From Burkholderiales bacterium (GTDB taxonomy: Bacteria > Pseudomonadota > Gammaproteobacteria > Burkholderiales > Casimicrobiaceae): a stretch of 64,000 nucleotides of DNA. The DNA lies in NCBI GenBank assembly GCA_016790165.1, contig JAEUPL010000013.1, positions 1 through 64,000 on the forward strand, given 5' to 3'. The notes below the pieces were generated by a model. That model was given only the letters and a program-made list of their open reading frames with translations, did no database searches and was not told the DNA's origin. Position numbers and translations under genes: made by a program. Below, one piece after another: positions 7,687 through 16,447 of the stretch. How positions within the stretch are numbered: position 1 is the stretch's first letter; the number at the start of each line of letters is the position of its first letter.

Positions 7687-8991
7687 TCAAAACGCCCACG
7701 TCCCCATCAGAAACGCCTGTCGCTGCGTGGGCAATTGCCGCAGCACGGACGTGGCCGGTCCGGCGTTGATGCGTACGCCGCCTTGCACTTGCACGCGGTC
7801 GCCTTTCCAGAGCAGCGCGGCGGTCCAGAGTTGGCCGCGGTCGCTGGGGTGGTAGAGCAGGTCGAGGCTGGGCGTCCAGCCTTCGTGCTCCCAACTCGTG
7901 CGCAGGTAGACGTTGCGCCGATGCAGATTGCTTGCGGCGGAGAAGGCCTCGCTTTGCCACGCGAGATTGCCCGCGACGGCGTTGGCAGGGGCTGCACCGG
8001 ACGGCAGCGCGGCGAGCGCGACGTTTCGCGCGCGCCACGTGTCCCATTCGCGCGGCGAACGCGCGGCGCCGTCCCACCACACTTCGAACATCACGCTGAG
8101 CTGGGATTCGTGTGTCCACGTGCCGCCGATGATTGCTTGCGTCGCGCGACGCACGGTGGCGTTTTGCCACGGATTAGCGGCGGCGATGAAGGGCGCGTCG
8201 GTGGCGGGCGCTTTGCTGTCGGCGCGTGCGAGGTAGCGCGCTGAGGCGTGCACTTCAAGCGCGTCGGTGGCGACCCACGCCAGCGCGCCGCCGACGCTCG
8301 CACCCGTGTGTGCGCCGTAGCGCGCGAAGCCGTGCCAGTCGGCGGAGCCATTGCGTTGATACACGCGCGCGGCAAACGCAGGTTCGCGTGCGCCGCGTTC
8401 ACTCCTCGCGTGGCCCGCATTGGCGAACACGAACGACCACGCGGTGTCGGTGTTGAAGTGTTCGGCCATGACCACGGGCCGGCCCTCGGCGAGGGTGCTC
8501 ACGAGCAGGCGCCGCGTTTCTTGCTGCACCACATCGTTCGGACGAAAGCCGTAGGCCACATCCCACGCCACGATCTTTTTGCCTGCGCTCAGCGTCCAGC
8601 CGCCCACGTCGCGCGACACCGCAGCTTCGTTGAACCATGCGCGGTGCGGGTGCTCGCCGCCGGGAAAGGCTTGCTGCTGCACGGTGCCGGTGACGTTCCA
8701 GCCTTTGCCGCTGGCGCGGAATTCGGCCTCCAGGGTGGCGCTGTGCTTGGCCTGCGCCGAGATGCCCGGTTGCAGCGCGTTGGCTGCGGCGAGCGGGCCG
8801 AGCGTCGCGGCGTGATAGTCGTTGCCGAGCAAGCGCACTTGGCCGGTGATCGTGGGCCAGGTGAACGCGTCTTCGGCGGTGCTGGACGACGCGGGTGACG
8901 GCGTCTGCGCGTGGGCCGAGGAGACGACGATTAGCAGCAACAGCGCGGCGGTGCCGACGAAGCCGATCAACAGATGTCGCGAGATGCGCAT
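7687..8991 (-). CDS. putative outer-membrane beta-barrel protein, last gene of the Lol-like operon
   Basis: The 434-residue protein has an N-terminal signal sequence (hydrophobic LLIGFVGTAALLLLIVVSS, cleavage expected after AHA). The rest is rich in alternating polar/aromatic strands and ends in Trp-Ala-Phe, the C-terminal aromatic typical of BAM-folded barrels. No named family was recognised. The ATG at 8991 was chosen; a TTG at 9012, overlapping the upstream stop, would add 7 residues. It is the fifth gene after the LolA-like carrier and probably provides the outer-membrane step, but that role is inferred only from position. Confidence 0.7.
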   Translation of the reverse strand: MRISRHLLIGFVGTAALLLLIVVSSAHAQTPSPASSSTAEDAFTWPTITGQVRLLGNDYHAATLGPLAAANALQPGISAQAKHSATLEAEFRASGKGWNVTGTVQQQAFPGGEHPHRAWFNEAAVSRDVGGWTLSAGKKIVAWDVAYGFRPNDVVQQETRRLLVSTLAEGRPVVMAEHFNTDTAWSFVFANAGHARSERGAREPAFAARVYQRNGSADWHGFARYGAHTGASVGGALAWVATDALEVHASARYLARADSKAPATDAPFIAAANPWQNATVRRATQAIIGGTWTHESQLSVMFEVWWDGAARSPREWDTWRARNVALAALPSGAAPANAVAGNLAWQSEAFSAASNLHRRNVYLRTSWEHEGWTPSLDLLYHPSDRGQLWTAALLWKGDRVQVQGGVRINAGPATSVLRQLPTQRQAFLMGTWAF

Positions 8992-9004
8992 GGGGGCCGC
9001 CGCG

Positions 9005-9763
9005 CTACTCAAACGTGCCGCCGCGCACGAGGAACTGCGGGTTGAGCCATTCCTTCGGAATCTGGCGCTCCTTGCGGCTCACGTATTTAATGTGCGTGGT
9101 TTTGTTGTTGCTCACTTTGTCGGCGAGCACCATCTCAGTGACCGTCGTTGGTGCGTCGGGCTTGTCGAACACAAAGCTCGCTTGCTTCGCGAGTTTGTCC
9201 GAGAGCACGTAGAGATCGGCGCGGTGCGGCTCGTAGCGCGCCTTGCCGACCCAAAGCTCGATGCGCTGGTAGGTGACACCCTTGCGCGCGGCGTTGAGCG
9301 TGAGGTGCAGGCAGGTTTGCGGGCGCGCACCCGCACGTGTGTCGCAGGGCTCTTCGCCGACGAGTTTGCCCGTGTAGTCCTCGGCCCAGCTGAGCGTGGA
9401 CACGTCGCCCGTGGAGGCGTCGCCGAGCAGCTTTTGCATCGGCGTGATGCGCAGCGGACGCTGGCTATCGGGCATCACCAGCCAGAAATCATCACCCGAC
9501 ATCAGCACCTTTTGCCCCTTCTCGGACGGGCTTTGCATGATGACCAGCGACTGCCGGTTTTGCTGCGCAAACACCTTGTATTTGCGCTCCTTGTCCGGCG
9601 TGCCGTCGGCGTTGACAATGTTGATCTGTGTTTCAACCTGCAAGTTGTCCGCGCTCATGCGGAACTTGTCGGAGGCTTTGAGGATCGCGGCGACGTCTTG
9701 TGCGTGAGCCGCAAGGGCGCACGCGGCGAAAGTGGTGGCCAGCAGGGAGGAAATGAATCTCAT
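9005..9763 (-). CDS. LolA-like periplasmic lipoprotein-sorting protein
   Basis: The 252-residue protein has a signal peptide ending near AHA (residues 18-20). It then matches the 'outer membrane lipoprotein-sorting protein' family (LolA-like half-barrel, PF17131-type): ASDKFRMSADNLQVETQINIVNADG, FWLVMPDSQRPLRITPMQKLLGDAS, CLHLTLNA and KARYEPHRADLY. Such proteins carry a lipid-modified cargo across the periplasm. It lies 12 bp downstream of the permease and 13 bp before the barrel gene, so it is part of one operon. It is distinct from housekeeping LolA by family and context. Confidence 0.85.
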   Translation of the reverse strand: MRFISSLLATTFAACALAAHAQDVAAILKASDKFRMSADNLQVETQINIVNADGTPDKERKYKVFAQQNRQSLVIMQSPSEKGQKVLMSGDDFWLVMPDSQRPLRITPMQKLLGDASTGDVSTLSWAEDYTGKLVGEEPCDTRAGARPQTCLHLTLNAARKGVTYQRIELWVGKARYEPHRADLYVLSDKLAKQASFVFDKPDAPTTVTEMVLADKVSNNKTTHIKYVSRKERQIPKEWLNPQFLVRGGTFE

Positions 9764-9775
9764 GATGAAGTCCTG

Positions 9776-11002
9776 TTAGGTATGCGCCAGCGCATCAACA
9801 ACCGGCATGTGTACGGTTTTGCGTGCCACGAAGGCGGAGGCGAGCATGGTCAGCGCCACCATTACCAGCGCCGTGCCGATGTAGAGCGCGGCGTCGATAT
9901 TGACGTACAGCGGATAGCCGACCGAGCGGCCCGGCGGCGGTGGCATCTGGATGTTGGCGGTGTAGAGAAAGATTGACACGGCGAGCGCCACCAGCATGCC
10001 AACGATGGCGCCGACGCCGCCGAGCACCATGCCCTCCAGCGAGAGCGTGCGCAGCAGTTGGCGCGGCAGCGTGCCCATCGCCCGCAGCGTGCCGATTTCG
10101 CGCGTGCGTTCGATGATTGCCATGCTCATCGCATTGGTCACCACGAACACCACGATGATGCCGATGATGAGCCCGAGCGCGCCGAAGATGCGGTTGTACA
10201 GATCCTTCACGGCGCGGTAGAACACGGCCTGGTCCTGCCACGTGCGCACGGTGAGTTTCGGCGTCGCGGCGGCCAGTCGTGCCTGCGCACCGTCGGTGTG
10301 CTCCATGCGAGAGAGGAAGACGCCGAGGCTTGACACTTTTTGCGTGTTCAAGAGCTTCTGCGACGTCGCAATGTCGGTGTAGATTAGTCGCTTGTCGATC
10401 TCCGGTACGCCGGTCGAAAAGACGGCCTTCACCGTCACATCCATTGCGTTGAGCGACCCTTCGGTGGTGCTCGCGAGCAGTGTGAGGCTGCTGCCCGGCT
10501 TGGCTTTGAGATTGCGCGCCAGCGCGTCGCCGAGCATGATTTCTGGCCCCTTGGCACCGCTGCCTCCGTTGCCGAGCACTTCGCCTTCAGTGATGGTGAG
10601 GAACGGACCTTTCACCGAAAACTCGCTGTCAGGTTCCACGCCGAGCCCAATCATGACGACCGACTTGTCGCCGTTGCTCACCAGGCCGCTGAAGTCCACC
10701 CGAGGCAGGACAGAACGCACCTGCGGGTCGGTCAGGAGTTGCGCACGCAGCTTCGCCACGTCGTCGAGACCGTATTGCAGCGGTGTTTCTTCGTCCTTCA
10801 CAAACTGTTCGGGCTTGCCGATCACGAGGTGCCCCGACTCACGCGCTTGCGCTTCGGCGAGCGATTCGTAGGTGAAGAGCGCAAAGCCCCCAGCCAGCAA
10901 TATCGCGGCCGTCCCCAGCGCGGCGATGGTCACCGTCACCAGCGAGCGACGCCGATTGCGCATCGTGTTGGCGATGGCAAATTTCAGCCACTTGGCATTC
11001 AT
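9776..11002 (-). CDS. FtsX/MacB/LolC-type ABC transporter permease
   Basis: The 408-residue permease has one N-terminal membrane helix (about 20-42). A large periplasmic domain of MacB_PCD type follows (about 45-265), then three C-terminal helices (about 275-300, 322-350, 375-398) with the conserved IIERTREIGTLRAMG coupling segment. This layout extracts or moves substrates from the inner-membrane outer leaflet instead of passing them through the bilayer. It overlaps the ATPase gene by 4 bp and presumably forms a homodimer with it, because only one permease gene is present. Confidence 0.9.
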   Translation of the reverse strand: MNAKWLKFAIANTMRNRRRSLVTVTIAALGTAAILLAGGFALFTYESLAEAQARESGHLVIGKPEQFVKDEETPLQYGLDDVAKLRAQLLTDPQVRSVLPRVDFSGLVSNGDKSVVMIGLGVEPDSEFSVKGPFLTITEGEVLGNGGSGAKGPEIMLGDALARNLKAKPGSSLTLLASTTEGSLNAMDVTVKAVFSTGVPEIDKRLIYTDIATSQKLLNTQKVSSLGVFLSRMEHTDGAQARLAAATPKLTVRTWQDQAVFYRAVKDLYNRIFGALGLIIGIIVVFVVTNAMSMAIIERTREIGTLRAMGTLPRQLLRTLSLEGMVLGGVGAIVGMLVALAVSIFLYTANIQMPPPPGRSVGYPLYVNIDAALYIGTALVMVALTMLASAFVARKTVHMPVVDALAHT

Positions 11003-11685
11003 TGCAGTCTCCCGTCCAGCAGCGCCACGACGCGATCACAGCGGCCCGTGAGTCGGCTGTCATGCGTGGCAATCACAAACGCCGCGCCCTCGGCGTGGCA
11101 GCGTTCGCGCATCAAATCAAGCACCTGATCGGCAGTGTGCGAATCCAGGCTCGCGGTTGGCTCGTCGGCGATCACCAGCCGCGGGCGTTTGACCAGGGCG
11201 CGGGCGATGGCCACGCGCTGGCGCTGCCCGCCGGACAGCGCGTCCGGCCGATGGTGTGCATGGTCTTGCAACCCGACGGCCTCAAGCTGCGCGGCAACCC
11301 GCGCCTTGCGCTCTGCCGCATCGACGCCCGCGATGAAGAGTGGATAGTCGACGTTTTCGGCAACGGTCATCACCGGCACCAGATTGAAGCTCTGAAACAC
11401 AAAACCGAGCGCATCGCGGCGCAAGAGCGTGCGTGCCTCTTCGGTCAAATCGTTGACGCGTTGACCGCCGAGCACGATGTCGCCGGAGTCCGGTGTGTCG
11501 ATGAGCCCCGAGAGGTTCAAGATCGTGCTCTTGCCGCTGCCCGACGGCCCCGTGAGCGCGAGCAGTTCGCCGCGCTGCACGGTGAGGTCAACGCCTTGCA
11601 ACGCTGGGATCACGTGCGTGCCGAGGCGATAGGTTTTATGTACCCCGCGCAGTTCGACGACAGGGGAATCGGCGACGGCGCTCAT
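10999..11685 (-). CDS. LolD/MacB-type ABC transporter ATPase
   Basis: A 228-residue nucleotide-binding subunit with Walker A GPSGSGKST, Q-loop FVFQSFNLVPVMT, signature LSGGQRQRVAIARAL, Walker B LVIADEPTASLD and the H-loop ATHD. The compact length and NLVPVMTVAENVDYPL segment are typical of the LolD/MacB subgroup. It overlaps both neighbours by 4 bp and therefore works with the FtsX-type permease downstream. Confidence 0.93.
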   Translation of the reverse strand: MSAVADSPVVELRGVHKTYRLGTHVIPALQGVDLTVQRGELLALTGPSGSGKSTILNLSGLIDTPDSGDIVLGGQRVNDLTEEARTLLRRDALGFVFQSFNLVPVMTVAENVDYPLFIAGVDAAERKARVAAQLEAVGLQDHAHHRPDALSGGQRQRVAIARALVKRPRLVIADEPTASLDSHTADQVLDLMRERCHAEGAAFVIATHDSRLTGRCDRVVALLDGRLQ

Positions 11686-12341
11686 GGCGCGAGCTTGGCA
11701 AGTTGTGCGCGCGCCGCGTCAGCCTGTGGCGCTTTGAGTTCGATCACTTTGTTGAAGTGCTTGCGCGCATCCGCGGCGCGCTTCTCGGTCACCGCCAATT
11801 CGCCCGCGGTCATCCACACGACGCCCTGAAACCCGACCGGCGAGTTGGCGAGCAATGGGCTGGAAGTCAGTTCGCCGACGAGTTTCGCGCCGCGCGGGCC
11901 TTTGTTCATAAAACCGGGCACATTGAGAAATGTCTTCGCCGCAAGGAGTTTCACTTCCAGCGAACCGGGCGTGTCGTGCTGGATCGGCTTGTCATGCTCC
12001 GGCGTCAACATCGCGATGGCTTTGTCGAGCATCGCCATGCCGTCCTCGGCATAGCTCATCTTCTTCCACGGCAACATTGTGGTGTTCGACTTCATCGCTG
12101 TGGTCGTGCCGGTGTAGGCCATCAGCACCGGGTTGGTCGGCTCGGATTTCAGGAGTGCCGCGAAGCCTTCGGAGACTTTTTCGAGCTTGCTGGTGTCACC
12201 GTTGTTGATGACTTCGAATTGCTCGAAGAGCGGCAAGAACTGCGCGTCGGGGACGGCCCAGGCGCTGGTGGATAGCGCGAGCGCAGCGGCAGTGGCGGCT
12301 GCGATGGCGGCGGTACGTGCGCGGAAACTTGTGGCGGACAT
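11682..12341 (-). CDS. secreted TPR-like protein, first gene of the Lol-like operon
   Basis: The 219-residue protein has a signal peptide (AAATAAALALSTSAWA, cleavage near residue 27). The mature part is helical and TPR-like: GDTSKLEKVSEGFAALLKSEPTNPVLMAYTG, MAMLDKAIAML and a C-terminal RAADARKHFNKVIELKAPQADAA repeat. The ATG at 12341 is preceded by AAGGAG; a longer frame upstream lacks a good start. No known family function is recognised. As the first gene it probably marks the operon promoter, and it may be a periplasmic adaptor for the exporter. Confidence 0.75.
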   Translation of the reverse strand: MSATSFRARTAAIAAATAAALALSTSAWAVPDAQFLPLFEQFEVINNGDTSKLEKVSEGFAALLKSEPTNPVLMAYTGTTTAMKSNTTMLPWKKMSYAEDGMAMLDKAIAMLTPEHDKPIQHDTPGSLEVKLLAAKTFLNVPGFMNKGPRGAKLVGELTSSPLLANSPVGFQGVVWMTAGELAVTEKRAADARKHFNKVIELKAPQADAARAQLAKLAP

Positions 12342-12525
12342 GGGTAGCTCCTTGTTGCAGGGAAGATTGCGTGGAGCGAACTTTAGGCAGGTGCCCGCGT
12401 CGGTGCAGCAAGCATGAGACGCAATGCACGGCCAGTTCGCCAAATGCATCTGACGCGGAGTGAAATGCCGGCGCTTTTCGTGCGCCAAACCGAGCGCGCG
12501 ACCGGTTTCTTTAACATTGCCGCCC

Positions 12526-13146
12526 ATGAAGATCGAAAAACTCGTCATCGCCACGGGCAATGTGAAGAAGCTCAAGGAGTTTGAACGCCTGCTTGCGCCG
12601 CTTGGAATCAGCGTGGTTGCGCAAAGCGAATTCAACGTCCCGGAAGCGCCCGAGCCGCATCACACGTTTCTCGAAAACGCACTCGCCAAGGCCCGGAACG
12701 CTGCGCGGCACACGGGATTGCCAGCGCTTGCAGATGACTCGGGACTCTGCGTGCATGCGTTGGGCGGCAACCCCGGAGTGAACTCTGCGTACTATGCTGG
12801 CGCGCAAAAAAGCGACGCTGATAACAACGCGAAACTGATCGCCGATCTGCGAGGCGTCGCCGACCGTCGTTCGCACTACACCGCCGTGCTGGCGCTGGTG
12901 ATGCGCGAAGATGACCCGGAGCCGATCATCGTCGAGGGGCGTTGGTACGGTGAGATCATCGACATACCGCGCGGCAACGGTGGCTTCGGGTATGACCCCT
13001 ACTTTCTTGACCCGGAGTTGGGCCTCACTGGGGCGGAAATGCCGATTGACCAGAAGGGCGCGCGTTCGCACCGAGGACGCGCATTTGCCAAATTGGCCGT
13101 GGAACTGAACGATCGATGGGGGGGCGACCATGCAAGCCGTGCTTGA
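12526..13146 (+). CDS. rdgB: RdgB/HAM1 XTP/dITP pyrophosphatase
   Basis: The 206-residue enzyme hydrolyses XTP, dITP and ITP to monophosphates to keep deaminated purines out of DNA. Family motifs are present: [16 protein letters not shown] at the start, the [10 protein letters not shown] segment, [26 protein letters not shown], and [10 protein letters not shown] at the end. The ATG at 12526 gives the standard N-terminus. The last 17 bp overlap the yceH-like gene in another frame, so the two are probably co-translated. Confidence 0.96.
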   Translation: MKIEKLVIATGNVKKLKEFERLLAPLGISVVAQSEFNVPEAPEPHHTFLENALAKARNAARHTGLPALADDSGLCVHALGGNPGVNSAYYAGAQKSDADNNAKLIADLRGVADRRSHYTAVLALVMREDDPEPIIVEGRWYGEIIDIPRGNGGFGYDPYFLDPELGLTGAEMPIDQKGARSHRGRAFAKLAVELNDRWGGDHASRA

Positions 13147-13771
13147 CGCGATCGAAGCGCGCGTCATCGGCACCATGATCGAAAAGCGCATCACGGTGCC
13201 CGACAGTTATCCGCTCACCATCAACACGCTGGTCAATGGCTGCAATCAGTCGAACAACCGTGCTCCGGTGACCGCACTGACCGAGAGCGAGGTGAGCAGT
13301 GCGGTGGAACGCCTGCGTGAGCGGGGCTTCACCAGCCTCTACACCGGTGCGGCAACGCGGGTGCCGAAGTACGCGGAAACGTTCTGCGAACGGTTGGGCT
13401 TGCAAGCGAAGGAAACGGCGTTGCTTTGCGAGTTGATGCTGCGCGGCGCACAAATGCCTGGCGAACTGCGTTCCCGCGCGGAGCGGATGCATGCGTTCGC
13501 GGATTTAGGCGAAGTTGAAGCGACACTCAGAGCGATGAGTGAACTGACCCCGCCGCTGGTTGTGCAGTTGCCGCGCGAAGCCGGTGCCCGCGCCGCAAAG
13601 TGGCAGCACATGCTATTCGGCGGTGAGATTCCTGTCGGCGACGCACCCGCGTTGCCACCCTCGAAGGCGGATCGCGAAGCGGCACTGTCAGAACGGGTGG
13701 CTGCGCTGGAGGCGAAAGTGGCCGAACTCGAAGACGCACTGACGGCGCTGCGCATGCAGTTAGGCGCCTAG
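13130..13771 (+). CDS. YceH-family (DUF480) protein
   Basis: The 213-residue protein belongs to the UPF0502/DUF480 family of paired winged-helix proteins of unknown function. Matches include the N-terminal [32 protein letters not shown] segment, [14 protein letters not shown], and the [20 protein letters not shown] repeat in the second domain. The last 30 residues form a coiled coil ([23 protein letters not shown]), as in other members. It overlaps rdgB by 17 bp. Confidence 0.92.
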   Translation: MQAVLDAIEARVIGTMIEKRITVPDSYPLTINTLVNGCNQSNNRAPVTALTESEVSSAVERLRERGFTSLYTGAATRVPKYAETFCERLGLQAKETALLCELMLRGAQMPGELRSRAERMHAFADLGEVEATLRAMSELTPPLVVQLPREAGARAAKWQHMLFGGEIPVGDAPALPPSKADREAALSERVAALEAKVAELEDALTALRMQLGA

Positions 13772-13844
13772 CAGCCTGCTAGCGCATCCACTCCGCGAGC
13801 GCGGTAGTGACTGTGCGTGCACACGAATATTAAGGGAGTTGCCG

Positions 13845-14678
13845 ATGTCATCACACCCGCAGGAACTGACCACCGCGTCGCGTAAACCCATCACACTGCA
13901 TCGCCTGCGCGAACTCCACGCGAGCGGCGAAAAGCTGACCATGCTTACCTGTTACGACGCGAGCTTTGCGCGCGTGGCGGACGATGCTGGCGTCGAGATG
14001 TTGCTGGTGGGCGATTCGCTGGGCATGGTGCTTCAGGGCCGCAGCAGCACGTTGCCGGTGATGCTCGAGGAGATGGCCTATCACGTGCGCTGTGTGGCGG
14101 CGGGTAACCGCACGGCCTTTGTGATCGGTGATCTTCCGTTTGGCAGTTATCAGCAGTCACGCGAACAGGCAATGGCCAGTGCGTCGGTGCTGATGCAGGC
14201 CGGTGCGCAAATGGTCAAACTCGAAGGCGGTGGCTGGACGGCCGAGACCGTCCGTTTTCTGACCGAGCGCGGCGTGCCGGTGTGCGCACACCTCGGTCTC
14301 ACACCGCAGTCGGTGCATGCGCTCGGCGGCTACCGGATTCAGGGCAAGACGGAAGAAACCGCAGCGACGTTGAACGCGCACGCGCACGCGCTGGCGGATG
14401 CCGGTGCGGCGCTGCTGGTGCTTGAGTTGATCCCCTCTACGCTGGCGTCCGAGGTGACGCGGGCGCTGCCGATCCCGACCATCGGTATCGGCGCTGGCGT
14501 GGATTGTGCCGGTCAGGTGCTGGTGCTGCACGACATGCTGGGCATCACGCGCGGCAAGCTTCCGCGGTTCGTGAAGAACTTCATGGCAGGCAACGATAGT
14601 GTTGAAGCGGCGATTCGCGCCTACGTCACCGAGGTGAAGGCGAAGACTTTCCCGGACAACGCGGTCCATGGCTACTAG
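13845..14678 (+). CDS. panB: 3-methyl-2-oxobutanoate hydroxymethyltransferase
   Basis: PanB adds a hydroxymethyl group from methylene-THF to ketoisovalerate, the first committed step of pantothenate synthesis. The 277-residue protein shows [66 protein letters not shown] and PTIGIGAG. The ATG at 13845 follows AAGGGAG with 7-base spacing; a TTG two codons earlier is less likely. The stop codon TAG (14676-14678) lies inside a 29-bp terminal inverted repeat. panC is not adjacent. Confidence 0.96.
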   Translation: MSSHPQELTTASRKPITLHRLRELHASGEKLTMLTCYDASFARVADDAGVEMLLVGDSLGMVLQGRSSTLPVMLEEMAYHVRCVAAGNRTAFVIGDLPFGSYQQSREQAMASASVLMQAGAQMVKLEGGGWTAETVRFLTERGVPVCAHLGLTPQSVHALGGYRIQGKTEETAATLNAHAHALADAGAALLVLELIPSTLASEVTRALPIPTIGIGAGVDCAGQVLVLHDMLGITRGKLPRFVKNFMAGNDSVEAAIRAYVTEVKAKTFPDNAVHGY

Positions 14679-14979
14679 GGCGTGTTAACACTATTTTCAC
14701 GAGATGCGTTGCAGCGAGACGGCGTTGGCTGCAAGGCGCGATGCGAAGAACGTGGTGGTTCCACGTTCAAGCATTGCAACGCCGCAGACACGCCGCCTCG
14801 CTGCAACCCTGCGGGGCGTGTCGTACGTCGCACGCAAAGGCGGCGCCGGGTATTGATGCGAAGTCCTTGCGGCACACTTGTCGCTGCGCTCCGTGCCCGC
14901 ACCACGGCGGCCTTGGCGCCTAACCAGGCATCGACAATACGACCGCCGCACTCGTGAAAATAGTGTTAACACGCCCTAG
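14675..14979. repeat. 305-bp element with perfect 29-bp terminal inverted repeats
   Basis: Bases 14675-14703 (beginning CTAGGGCGTGTTAACAC) are the exact reverse complement of 14951-14979. The left half holds a second nested palindrome folding on GAACGTGG/CCACGTTC (about 14746-14768), whose arms extend across GTTGCAGCGAG/CTCGCTGCAAC. No protein-coding frame is credible inside, so it is non-autonomous. It fills most of the gap between panB and hemW. No target-site duplication was evident by eye. Confidence 0.8.
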
Positions 14980-15018
14980 CCGGCTGCCGGCCTTCGTCAC
15001 GCGTCATTCGTTCTGGCG

Positions 15019-16260
15019 ATGCGACCACCGCTAACCATGCTCGGCCCCCACTTCAGCACGCTGCCGCCCCTCTCGCTCTACATCCATATTCCGTGGTGCG
15101 TGCGCAAGTGCCCCTATTGCGACTTTAATTCGCATGAGCGGCCCGAGGGTAAGACGGGCTTGCCGGAGCGCGAGTACATCGATGCACTCATGGCAGATCT
15201 GGAAGTGCAGCTGCCCGAGTTCTGGGGGCGCACGATTCACACCGTCTTCATCGGCGGTGGCACGCCCAGCCTGTTTTCGGCGCGCGGAATCGGCGAGCTT
15301 CTTGCCGGGGTGCGGGCCCGCACGCGGCTGTCGCCCGAGGCCGAGATTACGCTGGAGGCGAACCCCGGCACGTTTGAAATGGAAAAGTTCGCCGGGTTTC
15401 GTGAGGCCGGAGTCAACCGGCTTTCCATCGGCATCCAGAGCTTCAACGATGCGCATTTGCGGGCGCTGGGGCGCATCCACACCGCCACCGAGGCACGCCG
15501 CGCCATCGAAATCGGGCTCGCCACCATCGGCAACGTCAACCTTGATCTGATGTTTGCGCTACCCGCGGCGCGCGCCGGCGGCGTCGCGCAGACCCTGCAG
15601 GAATGCGAAGCCGATGTGCGGGCGGCCCTCGCGTTCGGCACGCCGCATCTGTCGTTCTACCAACTGACGCTCGAGCCGAACACGGTGTTCGCCAAGAAAC
15701 CACCGCCGCTGCCGGATCACGATCAGGCGGCGGACATGCAACTGCGCGTCGAGGAATGGTTGCGTCATGCCGGCTACGACCACTATGAGACGTCGGCGTA
15801 TGCGCAACCCGGGCGACGCTGTGAGCACAACCTGAACTACTGGGGGTTTGGTGACTACGTGGCGATTGGCGCCGGCGCGCACGGCAAGCTATCCACGCCC
15901 GGCGGTCCGCCGGGCTCGGGGCAGCGCGCGAAGATCGTGCGCACCGAGCGCGTCAAGCAACCGCGCGACTACATGCTGAAGGCGCTCAGCGTCGACCCAT
16001 CGAGCTGTGTGTTTGAACGACGCGACGTGTCGCGCGCGGACGTGGGCTTCGAGTTCATGCTGAACGCGTTGCGCTTGACCGATGGCTTTCCCGCAGCGTG
16101 GTTCGCCGAACGCACCGGCTACCCGATTTCACTGGTCAGTCGCGCGCTGGACGAGGCGGAGCAGGAGGGCCTCCTCGTGCGTACGCACGAGGCGATTCGG
16201 CCGACGGAAAAGGGGCAACGCTTCCTGAACCGGATGCTGGAGAAGTTTCTCCCGGCATGA
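15019..16260 (+). CDS. hemW: HemW-type radical SAM heme chaperone
   Basis: The 413-residue protein was long annotated as oxygen-independent coproporphyrinogen oxidase but belongs to the HemW branch, which inserts heme into respiratory enzymes. It has the radical-SAM cysteines in WCVRKCPYCDFNSH, the FIGGGTPSL and EANPGT SAM-binding segments, GVNRLSIGIQSF, and the HemW block CEHNLNYWGFGDYVAIGAGAH. A C-terminal HemN_C domain follows. An internal ATG at 15037 is an equally plausible start, as no strong ribosome-binding site marks either. hemW is usually near rdgB and rph, as here in part. Confidence 0.92.
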   Translation: MRPPLTMLGPHFSTLPPLSLYIHIPWCVRKCPYCDFNSHERPEGKTGLPEREYIDALMADLEVQLPEFWGRTIHTVFIGGGTPSLFSARGIGELLAGVRARTRLSPEAEITLEANPGTFEMEKFAGFREAGVNRLSIGIQSFNDAHLRALGRIHTATEARRAIEIGLATIGNVNLDLMFALPAARAGGVAQTLQECEADVRAALAFGTPHLSFYQLTLEPNTVFAKKPPPLPDHDQAADMQLRVEEWLRHAGYDHYETSAYAQPGRRCEHNLNYWGFGDYVAIGAGAHGKLSTPGGPPGSGQRAKIVRTERVKQPRDYMLKALSVDPSSCVFERRDVSRADVGFEFMLNALRLTDGFPAAWFAERTGYPISLVSRALDEAEQEGLLVRTHEAIRPTEKGQRFLNRMLEKFLPA

Positions 16261-16267
16261 CGCGATA

Positions 16268-16384
16268 CAGCTTTCGGCGTCCAGCGACGTATCGACGGCG
16301 CCTGGACGCGAATTTTCGCCAGTATCGACTTCAATAAAAATCGCCCTGCACCGACCATCTGGCAGTCGTTACGGCAGAAAAGCC
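16268..16384. repeat. dispersed palindromic repeat, copy D
   Basis: About 117 bp with start CAGCTTTCGGC and end GCAGAAAAGCC, a near-inverse pair. A TATCGACTT core lies at about 16323-16331 and a CGACCATCTGGCAGTCG region near 16352-16368. Its right half matches the inverted left half of copy B closely, including GACCATCTGGC. It starts 7 bp after the hemW stop. Confidence 0.55.
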
Positions 16385-16434
16385 GAATCCGTCCGCTGCG
16401 AGGTGGGTTGTCGTCGCCGCAACGAGTCGCCCGT

Positions 16435-16440
16435 TATACT
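16435..16440 (+). promoter_or_regulatory. possible -10 box for kdsD, compatible with a leaderless mRNA
   Basis: TATACT (one mismatch to TATAAT) ends 7 bases before the kdsD ATG at 16448. If used, transcription would begin at or next to the start codon. No Shine-Dalgarno sequence is visible before this ATG. No -35 box at ideal spacing was found, so this is a tentative call. Confidence 0.35.
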
Positions 16441-16447
16441 GCCTAGC

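Noticed and set aside
7624-8902. plus-strand open frames opposite the barrel gene
   Set aside because: The minus-strand reading has a signal peptide and a barrel-type C-terminus; the plus frames are fragmented and Arg/His-rich.
14675-14979. complete insertion sequence
   Set aside because: The ends look like a transposon, but the 305-bp interior has no transposase and no clear target duplication, so only a repeat element is called.
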